DNA of 64,000 nt, from contig NZ_NFKJ01000015.1 in assembly GCF_002160325.1 (NCBI RefSeq), positions 23,031-87,030 on the forward strand, written 5' to 3'. The notes beneath the pieces are model-generated. The model worked only from the letters and a program-made list of their open reading frames with translations. It did no database searches and was not told the DNA's origin. This document shows positions 56,013 to 63,950 of the stretch, piece after piece (position 1 is the first letter of the stretch; the number at the start of each line of letters is the position of its first letter). This stretch comes from Lachnoclostridium sp. An181 (GTDB taxonomy: Bacteria > Bacillota > Clostridia > Lachnospirales > Lachnospiraceae). The position numbers were made by a program, and so were the translations under genes.

Positions 56013-57749
56013 ATGATCAAAAAACGTTTACTTACTCTTCTTTCCCATGGAAAGAAGTATATTTTTTATAATGTGCTGTGGCAGTGGATTGCCCTGCTTT
56101 TTCAGATTGCCGTCATTTTTTCTGCGGCAGGTCTTCTGGAAAAGGCAGCCTTTGGAAATGTACGGGCAAAAGATGTGGGTGTCACACTTGCGGTTGTTCT
56201 GGCTGCACTTGTCATGCGATTTGTGTGCGACAAAATGGCGGCAAGAGCATCTTATCATGCGAGTGTGGATGTAAAGCGTACGCTGCGGGAAAAAATTTAC
56301 GAGAAGTTGCTGCGCCTTGGAACTTCCTACCGGGAGCAGACAGCCACGTCTGCGGTTGTGCAGATGGCAGCAGAAGGGGTGGAGCAGCTGGAGGTCTATT
56401 TTGGCAAATACCTTCCACAGCTATTTTACAGTCTGTTGGCGCCGGTCACATTGTTTGTTGTGCTTTCCTTTGTAAGTTTTAAGGCAAGCATTGTGCTGCT
56501 CATCTGTGTGCCGCTCATCCCGGTTTCCATAGTGCTTGTCCAGAAGATCGCGAAAAGACTTTTAAACAAATACTGGGGAATTTACACTGGGCTTGGAGAT
56601 CATTTTCTGGAAAATCTGCAGGGGCTTACCACTTTAAAAATCTATCAGGCAGACGGAGAAAAGGAAAAAAAGATGGATGAAGAGGCAGAGGAATTCCGAA
56701 AAGTGACCATGAAAGTCCTGACCATGCAGCTCAACTCTGCAAGTGTGATGGATATTGTGGCGTACGGCGGCGCAGCCATCGGAATGATCGTTGTGGTGAG
56801 CGAATATCTCAAAGGAAACGTAAGTCTGTGTGGCACACTTTCCATCGTACTTTTGGCATCTGAGTTTTTTATCCCGCTGCGTCTTTTGGGCTCCTTTTTT
56901 CACATTGCCATGAATGGAATGGCTGCCAGCGATAAGATCTTTGGACTTCTGGACATGCCGGAACCGGATAAAGGGACAAAATATGCGCCGAAAAAAGATG
57001 TGGGGATCTGTCTTGAGAATGTAAGATTTTCCTATGAAAAAGACAGGGAAATCTTAAGAGGGATATCCATGGACATTGAGCCTGGAAGTCTTGTATCCCT
57101 GGCAGGCACGTCCGGCTGTGGAAAAAGTACCATCGCAGCACTTTTGATGGGGAGAAACAAAGGATACGAAGGCAGTATAAGGCTGGCTGGAGTGGAACTT
57201 TCTTCTATAAAAGAGGAGGCGCTTATGGACACCATCACGATAGTGAGCCACAACAGTTATCTTTTTAAAGGGACTGTGGAAGAAAATCTTCGCATGGGAA
57301 AGCCGGATGCCACGGTGGCGGAGATGGAAGAGGTACTGAAAAAGGTAAACCTCTTTGCGTTTTTAAAGGAGCAGGACGGGCTTAAGACAAAGGTACAGGA
57401 AAAGGGCAGCAATTTTTCCGGAGGACAGTGCCAAAGGCTTGCGCTTGCGAGAGCTCTCCTTCACAATACTCCGGTTTATATTTTCGACGAGGCATCCTCC
57501 AATATTGATGTGGAGAGTGAAGAGATGATCATGGATGTCATCAGAAAGATGTCAGGGGAGAAGACTGTGATCGTGATTTCCCACAGACTGGCAAACAGTG
57601 TGGGGGCGGACGCCATCTTTATGATGAAGGATGGAAAGATCAAGGAAAAAGGAAACCACACATATTTAATGGAAAGAGAAGGAATCTATCATCAACTGTT
57701 TGAAAGCCAGAGAAAACTGGAAGAGTATGGAAAGGAGGCGGGAAGATGA
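56013..57749 (+). CDS. ABC exporter-fold subunit, CydD-like
   Basis: The 578-residue half-transporter has six N-terminal membrane helices fused to an ATPase. The membrane part resembles CydD (YLPQLFYSLLAPVTLFVVLS, FLENLQGLTTLKIYQADG, RLLGSFFHIAMNGMAASDKIF). Walker A GTSGCGKST lies near residue 365, the signature is FSGGQCQRLALARAL, and Walker B IFDEASSNID. It forms a heterodimer with the next gene product, whose start overlaps its stop. CydDC-type pairs have been linked to thiol or heme transport, and YbtP/YbtQ-like pairs to siderophore-iron uptake. The iron-type operon context favours heme or iron-siderophore; direction is uncertain. Confidence 0.82.
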   Translation: MIKKRLLTLLSHGKKYIFYNVLWQWIALLFQIAVIFSAAGLLEKAAFGNVRAKDVGVTLAVVLAALVMRFVCDKMAARASYHASVDVKRTLREKIYEKLLRLGTSYREQTATSAVVQMAAEGVEQLEVYFGKYLPQLFYSLLAPVTLFVVLSFVSFKASIVLLICVPLIPVSIVLVQKIAKRLLNKYWGIYTGLGDHFLENLQGLTTLKIYQADGEKEKKMDEEAEEFRKVTMKVLTMQLNSASVMDIVAYGGAAIGMIVVVSEYLKGNVSLCGTLSIVLLASEFFIPLRLLGSFFHIAMNGMAASDKIFGLLDMPEPDKGTKYAPKKDVGICLENVRFSYEKDREILRGISMDIEPGSLVSLAGTSGCGKSTIAALLMGRNKGYEGSIRLAGVELSSIKEEALMDTITIVSHNSYLFKGTVEENLRMGKPDATVAEMEEVLKKVNLFAFLKEQDGLKTKVQEKGSNFSGGQCQRLALARALLHNTPVYIFDEASSNIDVESEEMIMDVIRKMSGEKTVIVISHRLANSVGADAIFMMKDGKIKEKGNHTYLMEREGIYHQLFESQRKLEEYGKEAGR

Positions 57750-59440
57750 GAAAGAGACGAAGCGGGATCAAAATCATGGCAAGCCTGATCGGACTGATCC
57801 GTCCTTTGATCGGAAGGATGGCAGCAGCTATCACGCTTGGAGTTTTGGGATATCTTTGCGCGATTTTCCTCACTATACTGGCCTCCGCCACGATTGCCAA
57901 GGGGTGGGCCGCGCAGGCGGGCCAGACACAGGTTTTGGAAGAAGGGCTTTTGGCCGTTCCAATAAAAACGATCTTTGTGCTCCTTGTCGTGCTTGCAGTT
58001 TTGAGGGGCATACTTCACTACGCGGAACAGTACTGCAATCATTATATTGCATTTAAATTGCTGGCTATGATCCGGCACAAAGTATTTGCCGCACTTAGAA
58101 AACTCTGCCCTGCAAAACTGGAGGGACGAGATAAAGGAAATCTGATCTCCATCATCACAACGGACATAGAACTTCTGGAAGTGTTCTATGCACATACAGT
58201 CTCTCCGATCGCGATTGGATTTTTGACTTCTCTTATTATGGTGCTGTTTATCGGACATTACCATGTATATGCAGGAATTCTTGCATTTGCAGGCTATGCG
58301 GTTGTAGGTGTGGCCCTTCCCCTCTGGAATGGAAGGCGCGGAGGAGACAAAGGGATGGAGTTTCGCAGCCGTTTCGGGGAGCTGAACAGTTTTGTTTTGG
58401 ACTCTCTTCGCGGGCTTTACGAGACGATCCAGTACGGGCAGGGAGAACACCGAAAAAAAGAGATGAATGAGCGCTTCGAAAAACTTGGAAACCTGCAGAA
58501 AGATTTGAGCAAAATGGAGGCATTTACAAGAGGGATCACCAATTTTGTGATACTGATGTTCTCCTTTCTCATGCTGTTTTTGATGTTGTACCTAAAAGCA
58601 AAAGGACAGGTAGGGTTTGAGGCTGTGCTGCTCTCCACCGTGTCCATGATGGGATCTTTTGGCCCGGTGGTGGCTTTATCCAACCTTTCTAACAATTTAA
58701 ACCAGACACTTGCCAGCGGGGAGAGAGTTCTTTCCATTTTGGAGGAAACACCGGCTGTGGAAGAGGTGAAGGGAAAAGAGGAGGTTGCGTTTGAAGGAGC
58801 AAGGTGCGAGCATGTGACGTTTGCATACGAGGATGAGACGATACTGAAAGATTATTCTATTGAGCTTTTAAAGGGAAAGATCATCGGCATCCATGGTGCA
58901 AGCGGTTCCGGAAAATCCACGCTCTTAAAACTGCTCATGCGTTTCTGGGATGCGGATAAGGGAACGATCTCCATATCAGGGAAACAGATCAAAGAGCTGA
59001 ATACTTCCAATTTAAGGAAGATGGAATCTTATGTGACGCAGGAGACATACCTGTTCCACGATTCCTTGGCAAACAACATTGCAATCGGAAAACCGGGCGC
59101 GTCCAGGGAGGAGATTGTGGAAGCAGCGAAAAAGGCATCCATTCATGACTTTATCATGACACTGCCGCAAGGGTATGACACAAAGGCAGGAGAACTTGGG
59201 GACACGCTCTCAGGAGGCGAGCGCCAGAGGATAGGAATTGCAAGAGCTTTTCTTCACGATGCACCCTTCCTTCTTCTGGACGAGCCAACGAGCAATCTGG
59301 ATTCTTTAAATGAAGGGATGATATTAAAAGCATTGAAGGATTCCTGCGGCAAAAAGACAGTCGTGCTTGTGTCACACCGCAAGTCCACCATGAATCTGGC
59401 GGATGTTATCTTCCCTATGGACAATGGACGGATGTCCTAA
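57746..59440 (+). CDS. ABC exporter-fold subunit, CydC-like
   Basis: This 564-residue half-transporter is the partner of the previous protein. The CydC-like region RGILHYAEQYCNHYIAFKLLAMIRHKVFAALRKL and SIITTDIELLEVFYAHTVSPI lies in the membrane part. The ATPase has Walker A GASGSGKST near residue 387, signature LSGGERQRIGIARAF and Walker B LLLDEPTSNLD. The start overlaps the partner stop by four bases. It ends the five-kilobase operon. Confidence 0.82.
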   Translation: MRKRRSGIKIMASLIGLIRPLIGRMAAAITLGVLGYLCAIFLTILASATIAKGWAAQAGQTQVLEEGLLAVPIKTIFVLLVVLAVLRGILHYAEQYCNHYIAFKLLAMIRHKVFAALRKLCPAKLEGRDKGNLISIITTDIELLEVFYAHTVSPIAIGFLTSLIMVLFIGHYHVYAGILAFAGYAVVGVALPLWNGRRGGDKGMEFRSRFGELNSFVLDSLRGLYETIQYGQGEHRKKEMNERFEKLGNLQKDLSKMEAFTRGITNFVILMFSFLMLFLMLYLKAKGQVGFEAVLLSTVSMMGSFGPVVALSNLSNNLNQTLASGERVLSILEETPAVEEVKGKEEVAFEGARCEHVTFAYEDETILKDYSIELLKGKIIGIHGASGSGKSTLLKLLMRFWDADKGTISISGKQIKELNTSNLRKMESYVTQETYLFHDSLANNIAIGKPGASREEIVEAAKKASIHDFIMTLPQGYDTKAGELGDTLSGGERQRIGIARAFLHDAPFLLLDEPTSNLDSLNEGMILKALKDSCGKKTVVLVSHRKSTMNLADVIFPMDNGRMS

Positions 59441-59478
59441 TGTATGTGATTCCTGTTTTGGAAAACAGATAAGACAAG

Positions 59479-59507
59479 GTGACAGAAAAAAGAATCTAGC
59501 GTATAAT
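59479..59507 (+). promoter_or_regulatory. Promoter of the HAD phosphatase gene
   Basis: GTGACA (59479-59484), a 17-base spacer and a perfect TATAAT (59502-59507) form a good promoter with a leader of about 70 bases before the HAD gene. Confidence 0.75.
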
Positions 59508-59582
59508 GACAAGGGGTGTTGGCAGGACAAGGCTGGCAGCCCTTTTCACATGGAAAGAGGATATTTGTAAGAGGTGGAAAAA

Positions 59583-60500
59583 ATGATTCGAGTGATAGCA
59601 AGTGATTTGGACGGAACGCTTTTAGGAAATGACCACAAAGTGGCCAAGGAGACATTGCAGGCAATCTACAAGGCCCAGGATGCGGGAATCCGGTTTATGG
59701 TGGCATCCGGGAGAAGTTTTTTCGGGGCAGTGGAGGCTTTAAAAGGGACGGATTTTACCTGCGATTATATCGTGGGCAGCGGGGCGCAGATTAGGGACGC
59801 GAACAGAGAGGTCATAGAAAAAAACTTGATCCCTGCGCCACTGTGCAAAAAAGTATATGAGCAAATCCGAAAGTTTCCGGTTTCCATCATTTTTTGTACA
59901 GATAAATATGAATACCGCATTGGTACGCCAGAGGAGATTGAAGAGAGCATGCGGCTGCAGTGTGTGCTGTTTTATGAGAACGTGAAACTTAAGGAAGTTC
60001 CGGGAACAGATTTATACAGGCGTATCAAGGCAAACACGAAAGTCCTGGAGCGGTATGAAGTGCTTGAGGAAGAGAAGATTGAAGTTGACAAAATATTCGT
60101 GTTCTCTAAAGACGTGGAAATGCTCTCAAAAATGAGAGAGAAACTGGAGAAAGATTCTGAAATTGCAGTTGCGTCTTCTTTTATCACCAATCTTGAGATC
60201 ACAAGTGTCAAGGCTCAGAAAGGGCCTGTCATAAAATCTTACATTGAGTCTTTGGGATACAAGATGGAGGAAGTGATGGTACTTGGCGACAGCCTGAACG
60301 ATCATTCCATGATTTCCATGGATTTTGGCGCGACCGTTGCCATGGAAAACGCTTTGCCGGAAATCAAAAAGGCGGCAAAATATGTGACAAAGTCCAATGA
60401 AGAATTTGGGGTAGCCTGGGCCATAGAAAAGGTACTGGACGGAACGCTGGATGCAATGATGCAGCAGGAGAGTCCGGATAGGCCTGTATTTTTAAAATAG
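59583..60500 (+). CDS. Cof-type HAD-IIB sugar-phosphatase
   Basis: The 305-residue HAD-superfamily enzyme is a Cof-type phosphatase. Motif I is ASDLDGTLLG at the N-terminus, motif II VASGRSF, the lysine region is KGPVIKSYIESLGY, and the final acid motif reads VMVLGDSLNDHSM. The cap is the IIB type. These enzymes act on sugar phosphates or flavin and PLP-like phosphates, so no substrate is named. I prefer ATG 59583 to a GTG nine bases upstream, because the GTG lies within the AGAGGTGG ribosome binding site. A terminator follows. Confidence 0.9.
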   Translation: MIRVIASDLDGTLLGNDHKVAKETLQAIYKAQDAGIRFMVASGRSFFGAVEALKGTDFTCDYIVGSGAQIRDANREVIEKNLIPAPLCKKVYEQIRKFPVSIIFCTDKYEYRIGTPEEIEESMRLQCVLFYENVKLKEVPGTDLYRRIKANTKVLERYEVLEEEKIEVDKIFVFSKDVEMLSKMREKLEKDSEIAVASSFITNLEITSVKAQKGPVIKSYIESLGYKMEEVMVLGDSLNDHSMISMDFGATVAMENALPEIKKAAKYVTKSNEEFGVAWAIEKVLDGTLDAMMQQESPDRPVFLK

Positions 60501-60507
60501 ATCAGAA

Positions 60508-60560
60508 AAAGAGCGGGGAAGATCTTCCTTTATTGAAAGGGGACTTGCCTGCTTTTTTTA
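60508..60560 (+). terminator. Terminator of the HAD phosphatase gene
   Basis: An imperfect stem joins AGCGGGGAAG near 60513 and CTTGCCTGCT near 60544, around an inner GGAAGATCTTCC palindrome. A long T-run follows. Confidence 0.7.
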
Positions 60561-60610
60561 TATATGGATTAGGAAATTTCTCACCTGTTTTGCTTTATTG
60601 GTTACCGAAA

Positions 60611-60641
60611 AGTAAGTATCCGCCTTTAAAGTGCGTACTTG
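60611..60641. promoter_or_regulatory. Operator-like repeat upstream of the macro-sirtuin operon
   Basis: This 31-base block contains GTAAGTATC at its left end, CTTTAA in the centre and GTGCGTACT at the right. A copy at 62764-62794 matches at 25 of 31 positions. The block touches a likely -35 box (TTGAAA 60639-60644) paired with TAAAAT at 60661-60666. It is probably bound by the HxlR regulator encoded 1.8 kb away. Confidence 0.65.
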
Positions 60642-60693
60642 AAAAAAGGAAAAAAGATTATAAAATGACAGATAGAAGTAAGGAGGGTGCAGC

Positions 60694-61494
60694 GTGAATC
60701 AGAGTGAGAGAAGACAGTATTTGATCCGGGAATTGCTGGGGGAAGATCCCCGCTTTGCAGGAATCTGCATTCCGGGAAACGTGGATGAACAGAAACAATT
60801 GCTGCGCGCATTGATGAATGTGCGGATGCCAAAAGAAATATCAAGGGAATTCCTTATGGTGCAGGATGCGTATTTAACTGTTTCTGCAAAAGAAAAAGGA
60901 GTCGTGGAATTATCAGATCTTACACCAGTGCAGCCTGGGATCTATCTGTGGAAAGGGGACATCACAAGATTAAAAGTGGACGCGATCGTAAATGCGGCAA
61001 ACAGTGAAATGACAGGGTGTTATCATCCAAACCACGGATGTATTGACAATTGTATTCACACATATGCAGGTGTGCAGCTGCGCCTGAAATGCGCAAAGAT
61101 CATGGAACAGCAGGGCACTTTGGAACCTGCAGGACAGGCAAAAATAACGCCGGGGTATAACCTGCCTGCCAGGTATGTGATCCATACAGTGGGACCTATT
61201 GTGAATGGAAGGGTGACAGAACGCGACGAGGACCTTCTGGCGTCCTGCTATCTTTTCAGTCTGAAACTTGCCAGGGAAAAAGGACTGAGAAACATTGCTT
61301 TTTGCTGCATTTCAACAGGAGTATTTCATTTTCCAAATGACAGGGCCGCAAAAATAGCGGTGCAAACCGTCAAAGAATACAGGGAAAAGGAAAAGTATGA
61401 TATAGAGGTGATATTTAATGTTTTTAAAGAAATCGATGAGGACATATACAAAAGATTACTTAAAACAGGTTCAAGCGCTGAAAGACGAGATTGA
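60694..61494 (+). CDS. Zinc-dependent macrodomain ADP-ribosylhydrolase
   Basis: The 266-residue protein has an N-terminal helical extension (about 1-85) and a macrodomain (about 88-255). The ADP-ribose loop is VDAIVNAANSEMTGC; the catalytic loop has a zinc motif with cysteines and a histidine in MTGCYHPNHGCIDNC; the second loop is ISTGVFHFPND. Members of this zinc subclass remove ADP-ribose placed by the class M sirtuin they are encoded with. The start is GTG, with AAGGAGGGTG upstream. It overlaps the sirtuin gene by 77 bases. Confidence 0.9.
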   Translation: MNQSERRQYLIRELLGEDPRFAGICIPGNVDEQKQLLRALMNVRMPKEISREFLMVQDAYLTVSAKEKGVVELSDLTPVQPGIYLWKGDITRLKVDAIVNAANSEMTGCYHPNHGCIDNCIHTYAGVQLRLKCAKIMEQQGTLEPAGQAKITPGYNLPARYVIHTVGPIVNGRVTERDEDLLASCYLFSLKLAREKGLRNIAFCCISTGVFHFPNDRAAKIAVQTVKEYREKEKYDIEVIFNVFKEIDEDIYKRLLKTGSSAERRD

Positions 61495-62293
61495 AAATGC
61501 GGATGCTATTGTGATCGGAGCAGGTGCGGGAATGTCAACGTCAGCCGGAATGATCTACGATGGGGAACGTTTTCATAAGTATTTTCAGGATTTCATCAAT
61601 CAGTATGGATTTGAGGACATGTACTCCGGAGGGTTTTATCCTTTTGACACGTTAGAAGAGTACTGGGCATACTGGAGCCGGTACATCTATATCAACCGCT
61701 ATATGGATGCGCCAAAGCCGGTCTATGAAAATCTGTTGAGACTCGTAGAGGACAAGGATTATTTTGTTCTTACCACAAATGTGGATCATTGTTTTCAAAA
61801 AGCAGGATTTGACAAACACAGGCTGTTTTATACACAGGGGGATTATGGATTGTGGCAGTGCAGTGTGCCGTGCCACCAGAAAACATATGATAATAAGGAA
61901 ATCGTGCTAAGGATGGTGGAAGAGCAAAAAGATGGCAGAGTGCCGACAGAGCTGATCCCGCATTGCCCGGTCTGCGGCAGGCCAATGACTATGAATCTTC
62001 GGGCCGACAGTACTTTTGTGGAAGATGAAGGATGGCATATTGCCTCAGAGCGGTACACAGAGTTTCTGTGCAGACATAAAAATGGGAAAGTACTGTTCCT
62101 GGAATTTGGAACCGGAATAAATACACCGGGCATCATAAAGTTTAGTTTCTGGCGTATGGTATACGATTGGCCGGATGCCCTTTATGCATGTATAAACTTA
62201 AAAGAAGCGTATGCGCCGGAGGAGATCAGGAAAAAGTCGATCTGCATTTGGGCGGATATCGGAGAAGTATTGGAGCGGATGGGGCATGAATGA
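61418..62293 (+). CDS. Class M sirtuin (SirTM), protein ADP-ribosyltransferase
   Basis: The 291-residue protein has the sirtuin NAD fold: AIVIGAGAGMSTSAGMIYDG, VLTTNVDHCFQKAG, and a four-cysteine zinc site in CSVPC and CPVCG. At the canonical catalytic histidine it has YTQGDYG, with glutamine, the mark of class M sirtuins, which ADP-ribosylate lipoyl carrier proteins rather than deacetylate. ATG 61418 is supported by AGAGGTG; an in-frame ATG at 61436 is a fallback. The usual companions, GcvH-L and lipoate ligase, are absent from the window. Confidence 0.9.
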   Translation: MFLKKSMRTYTKDYLKQVQALKDEIENADAIVIGAGAGMSTSAGMIYDGERFHKYFQDFINQYGFEDMYSGGFYPFDTLEEYWAYWSRYIYINRYMDAPKPVYENLLRLVEDKDYFVLTTNVDHCFQKAGFDKHRLFYTQGDYGLWQCSVPCHQKTYDNKEIVLRMVEEQKDGRVPTELIPHCPVCGRPMTMNLRADSTFVEDEGWHIASERYTEFLCRHKNGKVLFLEFGTGINTPGIIKFSFWRMVYDWPDALYACINLKEAYAPEEIRKKSICIWADIGEVLERMGHE

Positions 62294-62298
62294 TCACA

Positions 62299-62395
62299 AT
62301 GACAACCGACTTTATAGGCTGCTGCGCATTAAGACCGCATAAAGCAAATGAATATGAAATCGGCGTTCATCTAGGGCAGAGTATTGGGGGCAGGC
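62299..62395 (+). pseudogene. GNAT acetyltransferase remnant
   Basis: A frame starting at ATG 62299 reads TTDFIGCCALRPHK then NEYEIGVHLGQSIGGR, which matches the central strand and acetyl-CoA loop region of RimJ-type N-acetyltransferases. It lacks the N- and C-terminal parts and runs into the HxlR gene tail. It is a short relic, probably cut when this region was rearranged. Confidence 0.5.
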
Positions 62396-62728
62396 TTACA
62401 GCCTGTTCCTATCTCCCCACTCACACATACTATCCAAAATAGGAATCAACGACTTTCCCCGCTCTGTCAAACTGTACTCTACTTTTGGAGGGATCTGAGG
62501 GTATTCTTCCCGATGGACAAGCTGGTCAGATTCTAATTCTTTTAATGTGGAGCTAAGCGTCTTATAGGAAATCTTCCCAATATATTTTTTTATTTCATTG
62601 AATCGTACCACCCCAAACTCCATCAATGTATAAAGAATCGTCATCTTATATTTTCCATTGATCAGCGATAAAGTATAGCTAAAACCAGTAGTACTAAGGC
62701 ACTCATTTGATATGCATCTCTCACTCAT
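62396..62728 (-). CDS. HxlR-family transcriptional regulator
   Basis: This 110-residue winged-helix protein belongs to the HxlR family, many members of which respond to reactive electrophiles through an N-terminal cysteine. It shows CLSTTGFSYTLSLINGKYKMTILYTLMEFGVVRFNEIKKYI and SSTLKELESDQLVHREEYPQIPPKVEYSLTERG. Cysteine residues occur near the N-terminus (SERCISNECLST). It is divergent from the FMN reductase remnant, the usual arrangement for this family, and operator-like repeats lie in the gap and before the macro-sirtuin operon. Confidence 0.88.
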   Translation of the reverse strand: MSERCISNECLSTTGFSYTLSLINGKYKMTILYTLMEFGVVRFNEIKKYIGKISYKTLSSTLKELESDQLVHREEYPQIPPKVEYSLTERGKSLIPILDSMCEWGDRNRL

Positions 62729-62763
62729 TTTACACTCTCCTTTAGGTAAGTACTTAACATGAT

Positions 62764-62794
62764 TGTAAGTATCGCACTTTAATGTGCGTACTAG
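62764..62794. promoter_or_regulatory. Operator-like repeat between hxlR and FMN reductase remnant
   Basis: The block carries GTAAGTATC, CTTTAA and GTGCGTACT, and differs from the copy at 60611-60641 at 6 of 31 positions. It lies between the divergent HxlR gene and the reductase remnant, upstream of TATAAT at 62820-62825. A further half-site, GTAAGTACTTAAC, lies at about 62744. Autoregulation by HxlR is likely. Confidence 0.65.
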
Positions 62795-62871
62795 TTTTTT
62801 GTTTTATTCTTGCTATGATTATAATATCAATAAAAAGAAAAGTCAATTCAGAAGGAAATGGAGGAATCTTT

Positions 62872-63223
62872 ATGAGTAAGAAAATTGTGATTCTGAATGG
62901 AAGTCCAAGAAAAAACGGAAACACCTCTACACTTGTCAAAGCGTTTACTGTGCGGCCAGATCAGAACTGCCATTGACCGCCTGTTCGCTCTGGAGGAAGG
63001 CGACGGAAATCTCCTTAGAGGACACGACAGGGCGTCAGCACTTTTGATGGCAGCGGAAGGACATGGATTTGAAGATGTGGTTCTATACTACGAACATCTA
63101 ATGGAGCATTTGCGGTGGAAAAATCTCGGTCATGTTCTTGCCGGTGGAAACGGCGATGTGGGGGATATTACAGGAAAACCGGAACTTCAAAAAGCGTATG
63201 AACTTGGAAAATCGATTCAATAA
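62872..63223 (+). pseudogene. NADPH-dependent FMN reductase with internal deletion and frameshift
   Basis: The first 26 codons read SKKIVILNGSPRKNGNTS then LVKAFT, the N-terminus of a flavodoxin-fold reductase, and stop soon after at TGA 62974. From about 62955 another frame continues GQIRTAIDRLFALEEGD and ends EVVLYYEHLMEHL-like and PELQKAYELGKSIQ segments, the C-terminal half. About 70 residues between them, including the usual FMN-proximal cysteine region, are gone. GGAGG still precedes the ATG. It can no longer make a reductase. Confidence 0.8.
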
Positions 63224-63339
63224 ATTACAGGAAGGATAGTACAGAGGGTAAAAATAGTTTTTGGTCAGGAACCGTTGTGAAAAAAGTCACTTATTGCGGC
63301 TTTCTTCTGCATGTTCTCCTCCTAAAATCAAGTAAGCTA

Positions 63340-63348
63340 TGGTAGAAT
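63340..63348 (+). promoter_or_regulatory. Extended -10 promoter of the last gene
   Basis: TGG followed by TAGAAT (63343-63348) is a plausible extended -10 promoter about 60 bases before the TIGR04076-like gene. No strong -35 box is visible. Confidence 0.45.
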
Positions 63349-63406
63349 AAGCGTAGGAACAGGCCTCTGAGGAATTTTATGGACGGAAAGGAGAATGTTA
63401 TTTATC

Positions 63407-63751
63407 ATGAAAAAAGTAAAAATTACTGTGTTGAAAACAACTTTAGACAAAGAACTGGCTTTGGAGTATGGTGTGGAGGGATTAACGGCCTGTCCGATGA
63501 TGAAAGAAGGGCAGACATTTTATGCGGATTACGCAAAGCCGGAAGGGTTATGTGATGAGGCATGGAAGGCGATTTATCAATATGTTTTTGCACTGGCTCA
63601 CGGAGCGGGCAACGAGTTGTTTTATTATGGAGACTGGATCCGCAAACCTGGAGTTGCGATCTGCAGCTGTAATGACGGACTGCGGCCGGTTATTTTTAAG
63701 TTGGAGGCCACGGAGAATGAGGCGAAGATGGAGTATGTGCCGGTGAGGTGA
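63407..63751 (+). CDS. TIGR04076 family protein
   Basis: The 114-residue soluble protein matches my memory of the TIGR04076 family, of unknown function. It has a conserved pattern of KVKITVLKTTLDKELALEYG, CPMMKEGQTFYAD, CDEAWKAIYQYVFALAHG and GVAICSCNDGLRPVIFKLEA, with three or four cysteines that could bind metal. I chose ATG 63407; an ATG twelve bases earlier is only one base from the AAAGGAG site, while the chosen one is about 13 bases away. It appears monocistronic. Confidence 0.7.
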   Translation: MKKVKITVLKTTLDKELALEYGVEGLTACPMMKEGQTFYADYAKPEGLCDEAWKAIYQYVFALAHGAGNELFYYGDWIRKPGVAICSCNDGLRPVIFKLEATENEAKMEYVPVR

Positions 63752-63905
63752 GAAAGGGAAGTGACGAGATTTGTAGAAAATATGGGTAGGTAAAAGTGAA
63801 GGGCTAATCTTAATCTATTGTCTGATTAGCAAGGCGTAACGCAATAACAAAGATACACCTTGCTATTATTTTACGAAAATACCCATAAAGCAATCCTCCT
63901 CGTAT

Positions 63906-63950
63906 AATAAGTTTGTAAGCATAAAACAGCTTACAGACTTATTCTTTTTT
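63906..63950 (+). terminator. Intrinsic terminator near the window end
   Basis: A 15-bp stem with one G-U pair joins AATAAGTTTGTAAGC (63906-63920) and GCTTACAGACTTATT (63929-63943), followed by CTTTTTT. It could end the transcript of the TIGR04076 gene or of an unseen small RNA in 63752-63905, where I see a second possible hairpin (AGCAAGG with CCTTGCT) and no gene. Confidence 0.75.
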
